From the NCBI GenBank assembly GCA_965662545.1, contig CBFIHZ010000011.1, positions 36,098 through 100,097 of the forward strand: 64,000 bases of DNA. The letters are read 5' to 3'. Shown here piece after piece: positions 44,590 through 54,600 of the stretch. The notes beneath the pieces were generated by a model that did no database searches, was not told where the DNA came from, and was given only the letters and a program-made list of their open reading frames with translations. The position numbers and the translations under genes are program-made. The stretch's first letter is position 1; each line of letters opens with the position of its first letter. The DNA comes from CPC320 sp002684375 (GTDB taxonomy: Bacteria; Pseudomonadota; Alphaproteobacteria; Rhodobacterales; Rhodobacteraceae).

Positions 44590-45255
44590 ATGCCTGAGAA
44601 GAATATCCGTATTGAAATGGTGCTGAGTTGCCAAGCGCTTGATCGCTCTGGCTTGAATCGAGGGGCGTCCGGCAATCTGTCAGTGCGTGACGGGACGGAT
44701 ATGCTGATCACCCCCTCGGCGGTGGCCTATGATGAAATTGCCCCTGAGATGATGGCGCGGATGCCGCTGGCCGCTGACGATGATGCGTATGAGGGGCCTA
44801 AAAAACCCTCAAGCGAGTGGCGGTTTCATCGTGACATTCTCATGGCACGACCTGATGTCAATGCGGTTGTCCACACTCATGCGCCTTTCTGTACAATCCT
44901 ATCGATTGCCCGCAAACCGATCCCAGCGATTCATTATATGATGGCCGCTTTTGGGGGTACGGATGTGCGTGTTGCGGACTATGCGCGTTATGGCACTGCT
45001 GCCCTGTCGGGGCATGTCATTCGTGCGATGGAAGGGCGCAATGGCTGTTTGATGGCAAATCATGGCATGCTCGTGGCCGCGGCTGATTTGACACGGGCCG
45101 TTTGGTTGGCTGAAGAGCTGGAAGCGCTGGCGCATCAGTATTATCACGCGCTTGCCATTGGTGGTGGGCATGTCCTGACAGATGGGCAGATTGCAGAAAC
45201 ACTTAAGGGATTTGCGTCTTACGGTGTTCAGGCCAAAAGACCCTCTGAGGATTGA
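44590..45255 (+). CDS. Class II aldolase/adducin-family protein (L-fuculose-phosphate aldolase-like)
   Basis: 221 residues from the ATG at 44590 with GAGAGGAAG upstream; an earlier ATG at 44551 lacks a site. Family motifs: 'GLNRGASGNLSVR', 'ITPSAVAYDEI', 'SEWRFHRDI' (catalytic Glu region), the Zn His pair in 'VVHTHAPFCTIL' and the third His in 'LMANHGMLV'. It probably cleaves a sugar phosphate (L-fuculose-1-P or L-ribulose-5-P type) or a related aldol. It stands alone; the L-fuconate genes at the left end use a different, non-phosphorylating chemistry, so a direct link is not assumed. Confidence 0.88.
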   Translation: MPEKNIRIEMVLSCQALDRSGLNRGASGNLSVRDGTDMLITPSAVAYDEIAPEMMARMPLAADDDAYEGPKKPSSEWRFHRDILMARPDVNAVVHTHAPFCTILSIARKPIPAIHYMMAAFGGTDVRVADYARYGTAALSGHVIRAMEGRNGCLMANHGMLVAAADLTRAVWLAEELEALAHQYYHALAIGGGHVLTDGQIAETLKGFASYGVQAKRPSED

Positions 45256-45766
45256 GCTGCTTGCCCTTTTATTATTCAAGGAAAGGTCAATCGCGCTTTG
45301 CACCGCTTAATTGTTTGTCAAATATCTTCAAAACTGAACACTGCGTCTCAAAGACTAACGTGTTGTTTTAGGTATTGCTGTGAAGTCGCAGCAAGATAAT
45401 CGGACAAGCCATGTATGACCTTGGAGGCTCATGCCCCTTGCTGCCCGATGCAGATTTGAGAGCTTTATAATCCAAATGAACCACGCGGCGAGAGACCGCA
45501 TGGTTATGGTATAAAAATGTAAGAAATGCGCTGGGCTGGAAACATTTCATTTTATATTATTTGGGCACTGTCGGTCAGATAATACCGCGAAGGGTGGGGC
45601 GCAATCTGTGCGTGATCACACCTAACATCTCCCGCGCTTTACGGGACTTCTTGTCTATACCGCATTAATGGGATCAAGTGAGCGGAATCGGATATGCTTT
45701 TTGTTGGGCATCCAAAACGGCTGCCTCCTCGGTGGGGTGGTCGTGGAAAAAGGGGGGGTGCCTTGC
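45256..45766. other. Intergenic region before the BASS transporter gene
   Basis: About 510 bases with no recognisable gene or strong signal. Confidence 0.45.
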
Positions 45767-46711
45767 ATGCTTGAGCTATTTGCCTTCGTCGCACGGCACG
45801 GACGCTATGCATTGGCCGGCGGCTTGCTGGCGGGTTTTCTGCTGCCAGACATAGCGCAGAGTTTGCGTCCTTTCTTGCCGCAAATGATTTTGTTTTTATT
45901 GTTTCTAACGGCTTTTAGAATTGGCGCGAAAGCCACGCTTTTGGGGTTAAGAAACAGTTTTGTGGCTCTAAAAGTTGCGCTGATTTTCCAGCTGGTTTTG
46001 CCGCTTGTTGCGCTTGCGGTCTTTATCCCCTTAGGGCTTTCCCATACGACCTTTGCGATCGTGATCGTACTGATGCTGGCTGCGCCCTCAGTGACGGCCA
46101 CACCCAATATCACCTTGTTGTTGGGGCATGATCCCGAACCGGCGTTTCGACTGCTGATTGTTGGAACCGCGATCTTGCCCCTGACGATTATCCCGATTTT
46201 TTGGCTATCCCCGGCTTTGGGGCATCTCGGCGACGTTTTTACGGTTGCGGTTAAATTATTGATGGCAATTTGGTGTGTGGTTATGTTTGCCTTTGCATTG
46301 CGCCGCGTGACCTTTCGAACCCTGAATACGCGCCAGACTGAAGCACTTGACGGGTTTACATCACTGGTTTTGGCCACCGTAGTGATTGGCCTTATGTCAG
46401 CGGTGGGTCCAGCCCTGCAAACGGCACCGCTGGTGGTATTCCAATGGGTTTTGGTGGCTGTTATTGCCAATATGGGCGCGCAAATCGTGGCGTTCCTGGC
46501 CTTTCGAAAACTGGGATGGGGCACCGTTGCAGTACCGTTCGCTGTGGTCGCGGGAAATCGTAATTTTGCACTTTTTCTCATCGCATTACCGGCGGCAACA
46601 ACCGATCCCTTGCTGATATTTTTAGGCTGCTATCAGGTCCCAATGTATCTGACAGCACTTGTGATGCGGCGCATCTTCAATACGCCAAACTCTGCGTCGC
46701 ATACCCATTGA
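45767..46711 (+). CDS. Bile acid:Na+ symporter (BASS/SBF)-family transporter
   Basis: 314 residues from the ATG at 45767 ('MLELFAFVARHGRYALAGGLLAG'); the frame is open 33 codons further up but that stretch is not membrane-like. About nine or ten hydrophobic helices. 'AAPSVTATPNITLLLGHDPEPAFRLLIVGTAILPL' corresponds to the conserved discontinuous helix of the SBF fold and 'FAVVAGNRNFALFLIALPAATTDPLLIFLGCYQVPMYL' to its repeat-symmetric partner. Substrates of bacterial members include bile acids, pantoate and 2-oxo acids. It precedes an iron-dependent alcohol dehydrogenase by ~150 bases on the same strand. Given the broken panBC genes, a pantoate or pantothenate-precursor role is a speculative possibility only. 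Confidence 0.82.
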   Translation: MLELFAFVARHGRYALAGGLLAGFLLPDIAQSLRPFLPQMILFLLFLTAFRIGAKATLLGLRNSFVALKVALIFQLVLPLVALAVFIPLGLSHTTFAIVIVLMLAAPSVTATPNITLLLGHDPEPAFRLLIVGTAILPLTIIPIFWLSPALGHLGDVFTVAVKLLMAIWCVVMFAFALRRVTFRTLNTRQTEALDGFTSLVLATVVIGLMSAVGPALQTAPLVVFQWVLVAVIANMGAQIVAFLAFRKLGWGTVAVPFAVVAGNRNFALFLIALPAATTDPLLIFLGCYQVPMYLTALVMRRIFNTPNSASHTH

Positions 46712-46858
46712 TGCGGGCTTGGGATTCTTTGATAACGTGTGGGGACACCTGCAGTGAAAGATGGCTGAGCAAAGTTTTCAGAGAAATGTTTGCACAACGC
46801 TAGACTTGTGGTGATCACGCTGGTTTGATGTGGACATTATGATCCACAGGAGGCGCCG

Positions 46859-47992
46859 ATGACCGAAAATAAGCTGGTTTTTTTAACGGCATCAGAAATT
46901 CGGTTTGGGCGGGGTAAAGCCTGTGAGGTTGCGGTGGCGGCCAAGGCCTTCGGCGCGCGGGTGATGTTGGTCAATGGTTTGACAGCTGCGCGCTCCAACT
47001 GGTTGGCCGATCAATTGACCCCCGTTGCCCGTTTTTCGGTTGGGCACGAACCGGATATTGCGATGATTGAGGCGGGTGTCGCTGCGGCACGGGCTGCAAA
47101 AGCACAGGTTATCGTCGCAATGGGCGGCGGCGCGGTCATTGATGCAGGCAAGGCGATTGCAGCACTTGTGCCGGCCCGTCTGCCGATGATGGATCACCTT
47201 GAGGTGGTGGGCAGGGGTTTGCCGCTTGGGGCAGATCCACTGCATTTTATCGCTGTTCCCACAACTGCCGGGACAGGCGCTGAGGTGACAAAAAATGCTG
47301 TGATTGGCGTGCCATCTGCGCGGCGAAAAGTCTCGCTGCGCGATAATAGAATGTTGCCAGATGTGGCGATCATTGATCCCGCACTGACCGATGGGACGCC
47401 AAAACCGGTGACGCTTGCCAGCGGGTTGGACGCGGTCACGCAGGTTATAGAGCCCTATGTGTGCACCAAGGCAAATAGATTGACCGATGCGCTGTGCCGC
47501 GATGCTATCCCTCTGGGTTTAGCCGCTTTGGTTCGGTTGATGGAGACAGAGGACACAGCGGCGCGGGATGATCTTGCTTGGGTGTCGCTCTGTGGTGGGC
47601 TCGCACTGGCAAATGCCGGTCTTGGTGCGGTGCATGGATTGGCGGGTCCCATAGGCGGGGCGGCGTCTGCGCCGCATGGGGCTGTATGCGGTGCGCTGTT
47701 ACCGCCTGTGCTTGCCGCGAATGCAAAGCTTGCCACAGACGTGGCCGCAGCGCGCATAAGCGAGGTTCAAAACTGGATTTCGCACGCCTTTGGTGTTGAA
47801 ACCGAACAGGCCACGACTGCCTTGCAAAATTGGTCCCAGCACCACGGCTTGCCGCGGTTATCCCAGATGGGGTTGCAGGAAGATGAGTTGCAAAGTATTG
47901 CTCAAGCCAGCCTTGAATCTTCGTCAATGCGGGGCAACCCGGTTGCTTTGACCGAGCGCGCGCTGATTGATATTCTATATGCGGCCTACTAG
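46859..47992 (+). CDS. Iron-containing alcohol dehydrogenase
   Basis: 377 residues with AGGAGG-like 'GGAGGCG' before the ATG. NAD(P)-binding 'VIVAMGGGAVIDAGKAIA' and 'FIAVPTTAGTGAEVTKNAVI' are typical. Metal positions: Asp191 in 'SGLDAVTQVIEPYV', His259 in 'GAVHGLAGPIGG' and His273 in 'APHGAVCGALLP' are kept. The second His of the canonical D-x-x-x-H pair is Gln195, a change seen in a subgroup of the family. The enzyme may reduce an aldehyde or oxidise a primary alcohol. Context (class II aldolase, BASS transporter) points to small carbon compounds, without a specific substrate. Confidence 0.9.
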   Translation: MTENKLVFLTASEIRFGRGKACEVAVAAKAFGARVMLVNGLTAARSNWLADQLTPVARFSVGHEPDIAMIEAGVAAARAAKAQVIVAMGGGAVIDAGKAIAALVPARLPMMDHLEVVGRGLPLGADPLHFIAVPTTAGTGAEVTKNAVIGVPSARRKVSLRDNRMLPDVAIIDPALTDGTPKPVTLASGLDAVTQVIEPYVCTKANRLTDALCRDAIPLGLAALVRLMETEDTAARDDLAWVSLCGGLALANAGLGAVHGLAGPIGGAASAPHGAVCGALLPPVLAANAKLATDVAAARISEVQNWISHAFGVETEQATTALQNWSQHHGLPRLSQMGLQEDELQSIAQASLESSSMRGNPVALTERALIDILYAAY

Positions 47993-48523
47993 CCGGTTTG
48001 GTGCGGTTTGGAAGTGCTGTGGATACGTATCAGGCCGACCACATATCAATTAGGTATTGGTAGGTCAGAGCCTACCTTTGAACACATCGCCTGTTAGTCT
48101 TTTCAAAGACATATTAGACGCCTGGTTTTCGATTGGACCAGACATTTAGCGGCAAATTTGCTGAAAACATATCTCAATCCCTGTTCGTGGCGTGCCCATT
48201 TGACTGTGTTATGCGATTTTGCTGATTTGGTTGATGGTCGATTTTCGTGACTGGACGGGTCCAATGACTTGGATTGGCTTTAAAAGGTTGCTTGTAAGCG
48301 GTGAAACCTTTCTCATACTATTTGGGGGTGTTTGTACATTTGCAGCGCGGGCAGGCGCAGGTATGAAAGTGCCTGGCAACCGGACCACGCGCGGGTAAGT
48401 TATGGGTTGCTTGATGCGGTTCTGCCCGATGGTTGAGACTACATTTTGCGCAAACATTGGGCTTTACAGCTCAACAAGCATCATCCTAGGTTGGGTTTTA
48501 ACACGATTAATGCGAGCAGAAAT
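47993..48523. other. Intergenic region with a small hairpin after the alcohol dehydrogenase
   Basis: No gene recognised. GGTAGG (48059-48064) and CCTACC (48071-48076) form a six-base stem followed by TTT, a weak terminator candidate. The rest must hold the adenine deaminase promoter. The frame of that gene is open back to a TTG at 48446. Confidence 0.4.
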
Positions 48524-50332
48524 TTGGAACGACGCAAACTTAAATCCTGGGCCGAAGTCGCGTCGCGCCTTGTGGCGGTGGCCACTGGCAAAGAGGCTGC
48601 GGATTTGGTTATCCAAGAGTGCGAGCTGGTTAATGTCCAGACCCGTGAGATATTGTCGGGTTGGCAGGTTGCGGTCACCGAAGGACGCTTTGCCTATGTC
48701 GGGCCGGATGCGTCTCACTGCATTGGGCCTGCTACTCAGCGCGTGGATGGTGGGGGGCGGTACCTGATCCCCGGTCTGTGCGACGGGCATATGCATATCG
48801 AAAGTGGCATGCTGATCCCGGCAGAATTTGCCGCAGCGGTCATTCCGCATGGCACCACCACAATGTTTACCGATCCCCATGAAATCGCAAATGTGCTGGG
48901 TTTGGATGGCGTGCGCATGATGCATGACGAGGCGTTGCTGCAACCGATTAATATTTATACTCAAATGCCGTCTTGTGCGCCGTCTGCCCCTGGTTTGGAA
49001 ACCACCGGATTTGAAATTACGCCCGCGCATGTAACAGAAGCGATGGGTTGGCCCGGCGTTATTGGTCTGGGTGAAATGATGAACTATCCCGGTGTGATAG
49101 AAGGCGATACCAAAATGTTGGCTGAGATTGCGGCTACGATGGAGGCTGGCAAGGTAGTTGGCGGCCATTATGCCGCGTCCGACAGGGGGGTAGCATTTCA
49201 CGCCTATGCAGCAGGTGGTCCCGCAGATGACCATGAGGGCACCGCCGAAGCAGATGCAATATTGCGCGCCCGTATGGGTATGCGGTCAATGATGCGGCTC
49301 GGCTCGGCTTGGTATGATGTGCAAAGCCAGATTACCGCGATCACGCAAAAAGGCCTTGATCCACGTAATTTTATTTTATGCACTGATGATTGCCATTCGG
49401 TCACGCTGGTACATGAGGGCCATATGGACCGCGTAGTGCGTCACGCGATCGACTGTGGCTGTGATCCATTGATTGCGCTGCAGATGGCCACGATTAATAC
49501 GGCCAGTCATTTCGGATTGGAGCGTGAATTGGGCAGTATTGCCCCGGGCCGGCGCGCGGATATGATTTTGACCGGTGATCTTGTCTCATTACCTATCGAA
49601 GTGGTCTATGCCCGTGGCAACAAGGTTGCCGAAAACGGTAGGCTGACCACAGATTGTCCGCATTATAAGTGGCCGAAAGCGTCTAAAAATACCGTGCACC
49701 TCGGTAAGGTTTTGGCACAAACCGATTTTGAAATCCCCGCGCCTAAACAGGCGCAGACAGTAACTGCAAAAGTTATTGGTGTTGTGGAGAATCAGGCCCC
49801 GACAAAAGCGCTGAACGCCGATTTGCCTGTGGTCAACGGGCTGGTGGAACCCAATAAAGACATTTGTCAGATTGCGCTGGTCGAACGGCACCGGGGCACC
49901 GGGGCGGTGACCAATGCGTTTGTGTCGGGCTTTGGGTATCAAGGCACTATGGCTATTGCCTCCACGGTCGCGCATGACAGCCATCATATGATCGTGGTCG
50001 GGACAGATCGGGTGATGATGGCGGCGGCGGCAAATCGTCTTGGTGCTATAGGAGGCGGTGTTACCGTTTGGAAAGATGGCCACGAAATAGGGGTGGTTGA
50101 GTTGCCAATTGCCGGGTTGATGTCGGACCGCCCTGCTGCAGAAGTCGCGGCGGCGGCGCAGACGATCTTACAGGCGATGCAGGCCTGTGGCTGTTCGTTG
50201 AACAACGCCTTTATGCAACATTCGCTGTTGGCGCTTGTTGTCATTCCTGAGCTGCGTATTTCCGACTTGGGTTTGGTCGACGTCACCAAATTTGCAATAA
50301 CGGATTTGATCGAGGCGGCGGAACAAAAATGA
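48524..50332 (+). CDS. ade: Adenine deaminase
   Basis: About 602 residues from TTG 48524 ('LERRKLKSWAEVASRLVAVA'), which matches the usual N-terminus of alphaproteobacterial Ade. The frame continues to a TTG at 48446, so the start is uncertain. Metal-site motifs: 'LIPGLCDGHMHIESGML', 'HGTTTMFTDPHEIANV', 'GLGEMMNYPGVI', 'VVGGHYAAS' and 'ILCTDDCHSVTL'. The C-terminal domain 'GFGYQGTMAIASTVAHDSHHMIVVGTD' is family-specific. It hydrolyses adenine to hypoxanthine and ammonia, using Mn/Fe, for purine salvage or nitrogen supply. Confidence 0.94.
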   Translation: MERRKLKSWAEVASRLVAVATGKEAADLVIQECELVNVQTREILSGWQVAVTEGRFAYVGPDASHCIGPATQRVDGGGRYLIPGLCDGHMHIESGMLIPAEFAAAVIPHGTTTMFTDPHEIANVLGLDGVRMMHDEALLQPINIYTQMPSCAPSAPGLETTGFEITPAHVTEAMGWPGVIGLGEMMNYPGVIEGDTKMLAEIAATMEAGKVVGGHYAASDRGVAFHAYAAGGPADDHEGTAEADAILRARMGMRSMMRLGSAWYDVQSQITAITQKGLDPRNFILCTDDCHSVTLVHEGHMDRVVRHAIDCGCDPLIALQMATINTASHFGLERELGSIAPGRRADMILTGDLVSLPIEVVYARGNKVAENGRLTTDCPHYKWPKASKNTVHLGKVLAQTDFEIPAPKQAQTVTAKVIGVVENQAPTKALNADLPVVNGLVEPNKDICQIALVERHRGTGAVTNAFVSGFGYQGTMAIASTVAHDSHHMIVVGTDRVMMAAAANRLGAIGGGVTVWKDGHEIGVVELPIAGLMSDRPAAEVAAAAQTILQAMQACGCSLNNAFMQHSLLALVVIPELRISDLGLVDVTKFAITDLIEAAEQK

Positions 50333-50605
50333 GAGGTCAAACAGGCTGCCGGCTTTAGCGACCCCGAAGACAACCACAACATACGCGTTACATCGGGTGC
50401 CCTGGCCACAAGTGGTCGGCCGGATGTCCTGACAGGGCCGGATGGTCAACTACGCGCATAGGGGCGGCGGCTCTTTGTGTGGGGGTTTTCGGATTTGAAA
50501 ATCCATCAGACAACAATTTGCTATTGTCGGGCTGTTTAACGATGATAGTTATAGGGTTCGGTTTGCATAATACCTTATCTTTCCGCCATGTAATAAGGAG
50601 ATACT

Positions 50606-51250
50606 ATGGACCCGAATTTTTGGCATAAGCGTTGGGAAAAAAACGAAATTGGCTTTCATCAAAGCGAGGTGAACGCTCTGCTAAGCGATCATTTCCTTGG
50701 GCTGTCATTGCCGCGAACCAGCCGTATTTTTGTCCCCTTGTGCGGCAAGACCCGCGATATCGCTTGGCTGCTTTCGCAAGGTTACCGTGTTGTTGGCGTC
50801 GAACTGAGTAAACTTGCGGTCGAACAGTTGTTTGTCGATCTCGGCGTTGCCCCTGAAATCTCAAATCAGGGAGAGTTGTTGCGTTATAGCGCGCCGGACC
50901 TTGAGATTTTTGTGGGTGATATCTTTGAGTTGTCGGGCGATTTGCTCGGTGGTGTTGACGCGATTTATGATCGTGCGGCTCTGGTGGCGCTTCCGACAGA
51001 ACTGCGAGGGCGCTATGGGGCGCATGTGGCGGCTATCACGCAAATGGCCCCACAATTCCTGATTTGCTTTGAATATGATCAGGCTGTGATGAAAGGTCCG
51101 CCCTTTTCCATTGATCGTCACAAGGTGCATGACGTGTACGGGATGCAGTATCAGATAGAGCCAATCGCCAATCGTGATGTTGCGGGTGGGTTGAAAGGCA
51201 AATGCCCCGCGCAAGAAGTCGTTTGGCATTTGGTCAAGACGCAGAGTTGA
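50606..51250 (+). CDS. tpm: Thiopurine S-methyltransferase
   Basis: 214 residues, usual length. 'MDPNFWHKRWEKNEIGFHQSEVN' is the TPMT N-terminal signature. The SAM site is 'IFVPLCGKTRDIAWLLSQGYRVVGVELS', with 'YDRAALVALP' and 'FEYDQAVMKGPPFSI' following. The enzyme methylates thiols and, in bacteria, selenium and tellurium oxyanions, a detoxification role. ATAAGGAG lies just upstream of the ATG. Monocistronic. Confidence 0.94.
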   Translation: MDPNFWHKRWEKNEIGFHQSEVNALLSDHFLGLSLPRTSRIFVPLCGKTRDIAWLLSQGYRVVGVELSKLAVEQLFVDLGVAPEISNQGELLRYSAPDLEIFVGDIFELSGDLLGGVDAIYDRAALVALPTELRGRYGAHVAAITQMAPQFLICFEYDQAVMKGPPFSIDRHKVHDVYGMQYQIEPIANRDVAGGLKGKCPAQEVVWHLVKTQS

Positions 51251-51648
51251 GACAGACATGTTGCTTTTCTTGGGGCAGGTTAAGGTAGATAACCCTCAGG
51301 GGTAACCGAAGATGTTGCTAAAATGACGGGCTTGGCGTTCAGGGGAGGGCTTGAACACTCTTGTCTGATTTGGTGCAGCCCAGTGAACCTGACCGACTTG
51401 TATCTGTTTGTGCCGTCCAAAGCTATGGGTTGGGTGTATGGATGGGCTATGAATGAACTTGTTATTTCAGGTCTATTTGCTATCGATACGGCGCCATGTT
51501 GTTTTGGAAGGCTGTTGAGTTTGACAAAGTGCGTTTTTATGACAACCAAGTTTGATGGTTTTGATCCCGAGCCGGCTGTATCTCTGCTGAAGTGCAAGCT
51601 GTGGCTGCTTTGTAACATCGAGCGAACACGTCAGTCGGAGACGGGTCA
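51251..51648. other. Intergenic region before the kinase-M23-aminotransferase fusion
   Basis: A rightward frame of about 109 codons (51323-51652) runs into the start of the fusion gene, but its sequence is not protein-like in any family sense I recognise. No other feature seen. Confidence 0.4.
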
Positions 51649-54600
51649 ATGACATTGCATTGGACAGATGCGCTTGCCCAACATTGGGGGATACAGGCCA
51701 GGCTGACGCAGTTGGCGGGCGAGTATGATTTGAATTTTCTCGCTGAAACCCTTGCCGGAGAGGGATACATTCTAAAAGTGATGCGCCCCGGCTGTAATCG
51801 TGAACTTATCGAAATGCAGGTGTCGGCGCTGGCCCATGTGCGCGATCAGCCGCTGGCGGATTTATACCCGGAGGTGATTGCGACACTGCAAGGGGTGGCA
51901 TGTGTAAGCTGTCTTGATACGGATGGCAAACCACGTCTGCTGTGGCTGTTAAGTCGACTACCAGGGCGGAGTTATGCCCAAAGCGCGCCAAAAACCCGCG
52001 CATTGGCTGGTGATCTTGGCCGGGCCGTTGGCGCAACGGACCGAGTGTTTGAAACTTTTCGTCACCCGGCGCTGGAGCGGGATTTTAAATGGCACCTGAT
52101 GCAGGCGCTGTGGATAAAGCCAGAGTTAGGGGTTATTTCTGACCCTGACAGACGGCGGCTATTACAAGACATCGTGGCGGATTTTAGCGGGGTCTTGGGG
52201 CAGTTGCAAAACCTGCCAACCCAGGCAGTGCACAATGATATCAATGACTACAATATATTGGTCTCGGATGAGTTCTGCGCCCCGCGCCGTATTACCGGTT
52301 TGATTGATCTGGGCGATATGTGCATCGCACCGCGGATTTGTGATCTGGCAATTGCTGCGGCTTATGTGGTGCTGGAACGGTCAGATCCTGAAGAGGCGCT
52401 TGAAGCACTTGTCGCGGGATATCACGCAGAAAACCCGCTTTTGTCGGTGGAACTTGATGTGCTGTGGCCTTTGTTGCAGATGCGTCTCGCCGTCAGTGTG
52501 GTTAATTCAACGCTGATGGCTCAGGCTCATCCCGATGACCCATATGTGGTTATTTCGCAAGCGCCCGCTTGGCAGTTTCTTGAAAATAACAATCTGCATC
52601 CGGGCCTGTTAAACGCGCGTCTGCGCGTGGCCTGTGGTCTGCCGGTGACCTCTTCTGCACCTGCTATAGAGAAATATTTAGATCAGATGCGGGGCCATTT
52701 TGCGCCGCTGATGGGGGTGGACTTAGATCACGCGCCAATGGGATCACTTTCGGTCGAGGCCTCTTGCTGGCCGCAAAATCCTTTTGATTTGCCTGCCGCA
52801 GAGGCCGCCCGTGTCGGTCAAGAGTTTGCGGATAACACTCCGGTTTGGCTGGGATATTATAACGAGCCGCGCCTGATCTATACTGCGCCGGCGTTTCGCA
52901 AAGGCAGGTGGCTGGCCTCGGATCGCCGCACCGTACATCTTGGCATTGATATATTCGCGGCGCAGGGCGGTTGGGTGCATGCGCCCCTCACGGGACGGGT
53001 GCATGTTGTTGAAAACCGTACCGCGCCGCTGGATTATGGCGGAGTGGTTATTCTGGCGCATGACACGCCGGATGATCAGACGTTTTATACGCTTTACGGT
53101 CATCTCAATCCCGAGGTTTGCGAAAAACTGGCAATCGGACAATTGGTGCAAACCGGCGAGGCCTTTTGTCGTCTGGGGGATATCACCCAAAATGGTGGCT
53201 GGGCGCCGCACCTGCATTTTCAACTGGCCCTGACAATTGATGGCATTGGTGAGGATTGGCCGGGTGTTGCGGATCCCGATGCGCGGCACTTCTGGACCCA
53301 GCTTTGCCCAAATCCAGCCGCGCTGCTTAATTTGCCAGACGATAAAACCGCCTATGTGCCAACCGATAAGGCGCAGGTACTGGCTGACAGGCGGGCGCAA
53401 TTTGGCGATAATCTGGCGCTCAGTTACGCGGAACCGGTGATGTTTCTGCGCGGCTGGAAACATCATTTGTTTGATGAATGGGGGCGGCCCTATCTCGACG
53501 CTTATAACAATGTTCCTCATGTCGGTCACGCCCACCCACGCGTTCAGGCGGTCGCGGCAGATCAGTTAAAGCGGATGAATTCCAATACCCGATATCTGCA
53601 CCCTGCGCGCACGGCGTTTGCAGAGAAAATCTTGTCGAAATTTCCGCCATCTTTTGAGGTGTGTTACTTTGTCAACTCGGGCAGTGAGGCCAACGAATTG
53701 GCCTTGAGGCTTGCACGGGCGCATACATCTGCCAAAGGTATTGTCACACCGGATCATGGGTATCACGGCAATACCACCGGAGCGGTTGAGATATCAGCTT
53801 ACAAGTTCAATGCGGCTGGTGGCATTGGACAGGTCGATTGGGTAGAACTGGTCGATGTGGCTGATGACTATCGTGGCCGATTTGGACGTGACGATGCACA
53901 GCGGGCGCAAAACTATGCAGATCAGGTTGATCATGCCATCGCGCGGCTTGGCGCCAAAAATATCCCACTGGGGGGCTTCATTGCTGAAACTTTTCCTTCT
54001 GTAGGCGGGCAGATTATTCCGCCTAAGGGCTATTTGCGCGCTGTTTACGGGAAAATTCGTGCGGCGGGTGGGCTGTGTATCGCCGATGAGGTGCAAACCG
54101 GTCTTGGGCGTCTGGGCGATTATTACTTTGGGTTTGAACATCAAGATGTGGTGCCTGACGTGGTGGTTCTGGGCAAACCGATCGGCAATGGGCATCCCAT
54201 CGGTGTTGTTGTTACCACACGGGCCATAGCCGATAGCTTTGCCAAGGGACCGGAATTTTTCTCAACGTTTGGGGGTTCTGTGCTTTCGTGCCGGATTGGC
54301 AAAGAAGTTTTGGATATTGTCGATGATGAAGAGCTGCAAAACAACGCACAGGTCATGGGTGAGCGGTTGCTGGCTGGCCTGTACCGTCTGCAAGACAAAC
54401 ATGCGTTTATCGGCGATGTGCGCGGTATGGGGTTGTTTATCGGATTGGAACTTGTGACCGATAAGGTCAGCAAAACTGAGGCGACAAACCTCGCCAGCTA
54501 TGTTAAAAATCGCATGCGGGCCCACCGCATTTTGTTGGGCAGTGAAGGCCCAAAAGACAATATTTTGAAAATCCGCCCTCCGCTGACGATTGGTGCAGAT

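Noticed and set aside
51323..51652. Rightward open frame of ~109 codons before the kinase-M23-aminotransferase gene
   Set aside because: Composition is not protein-like and it overlaps the start of a well-supported gene; the fusion gene has its own ribosome site.
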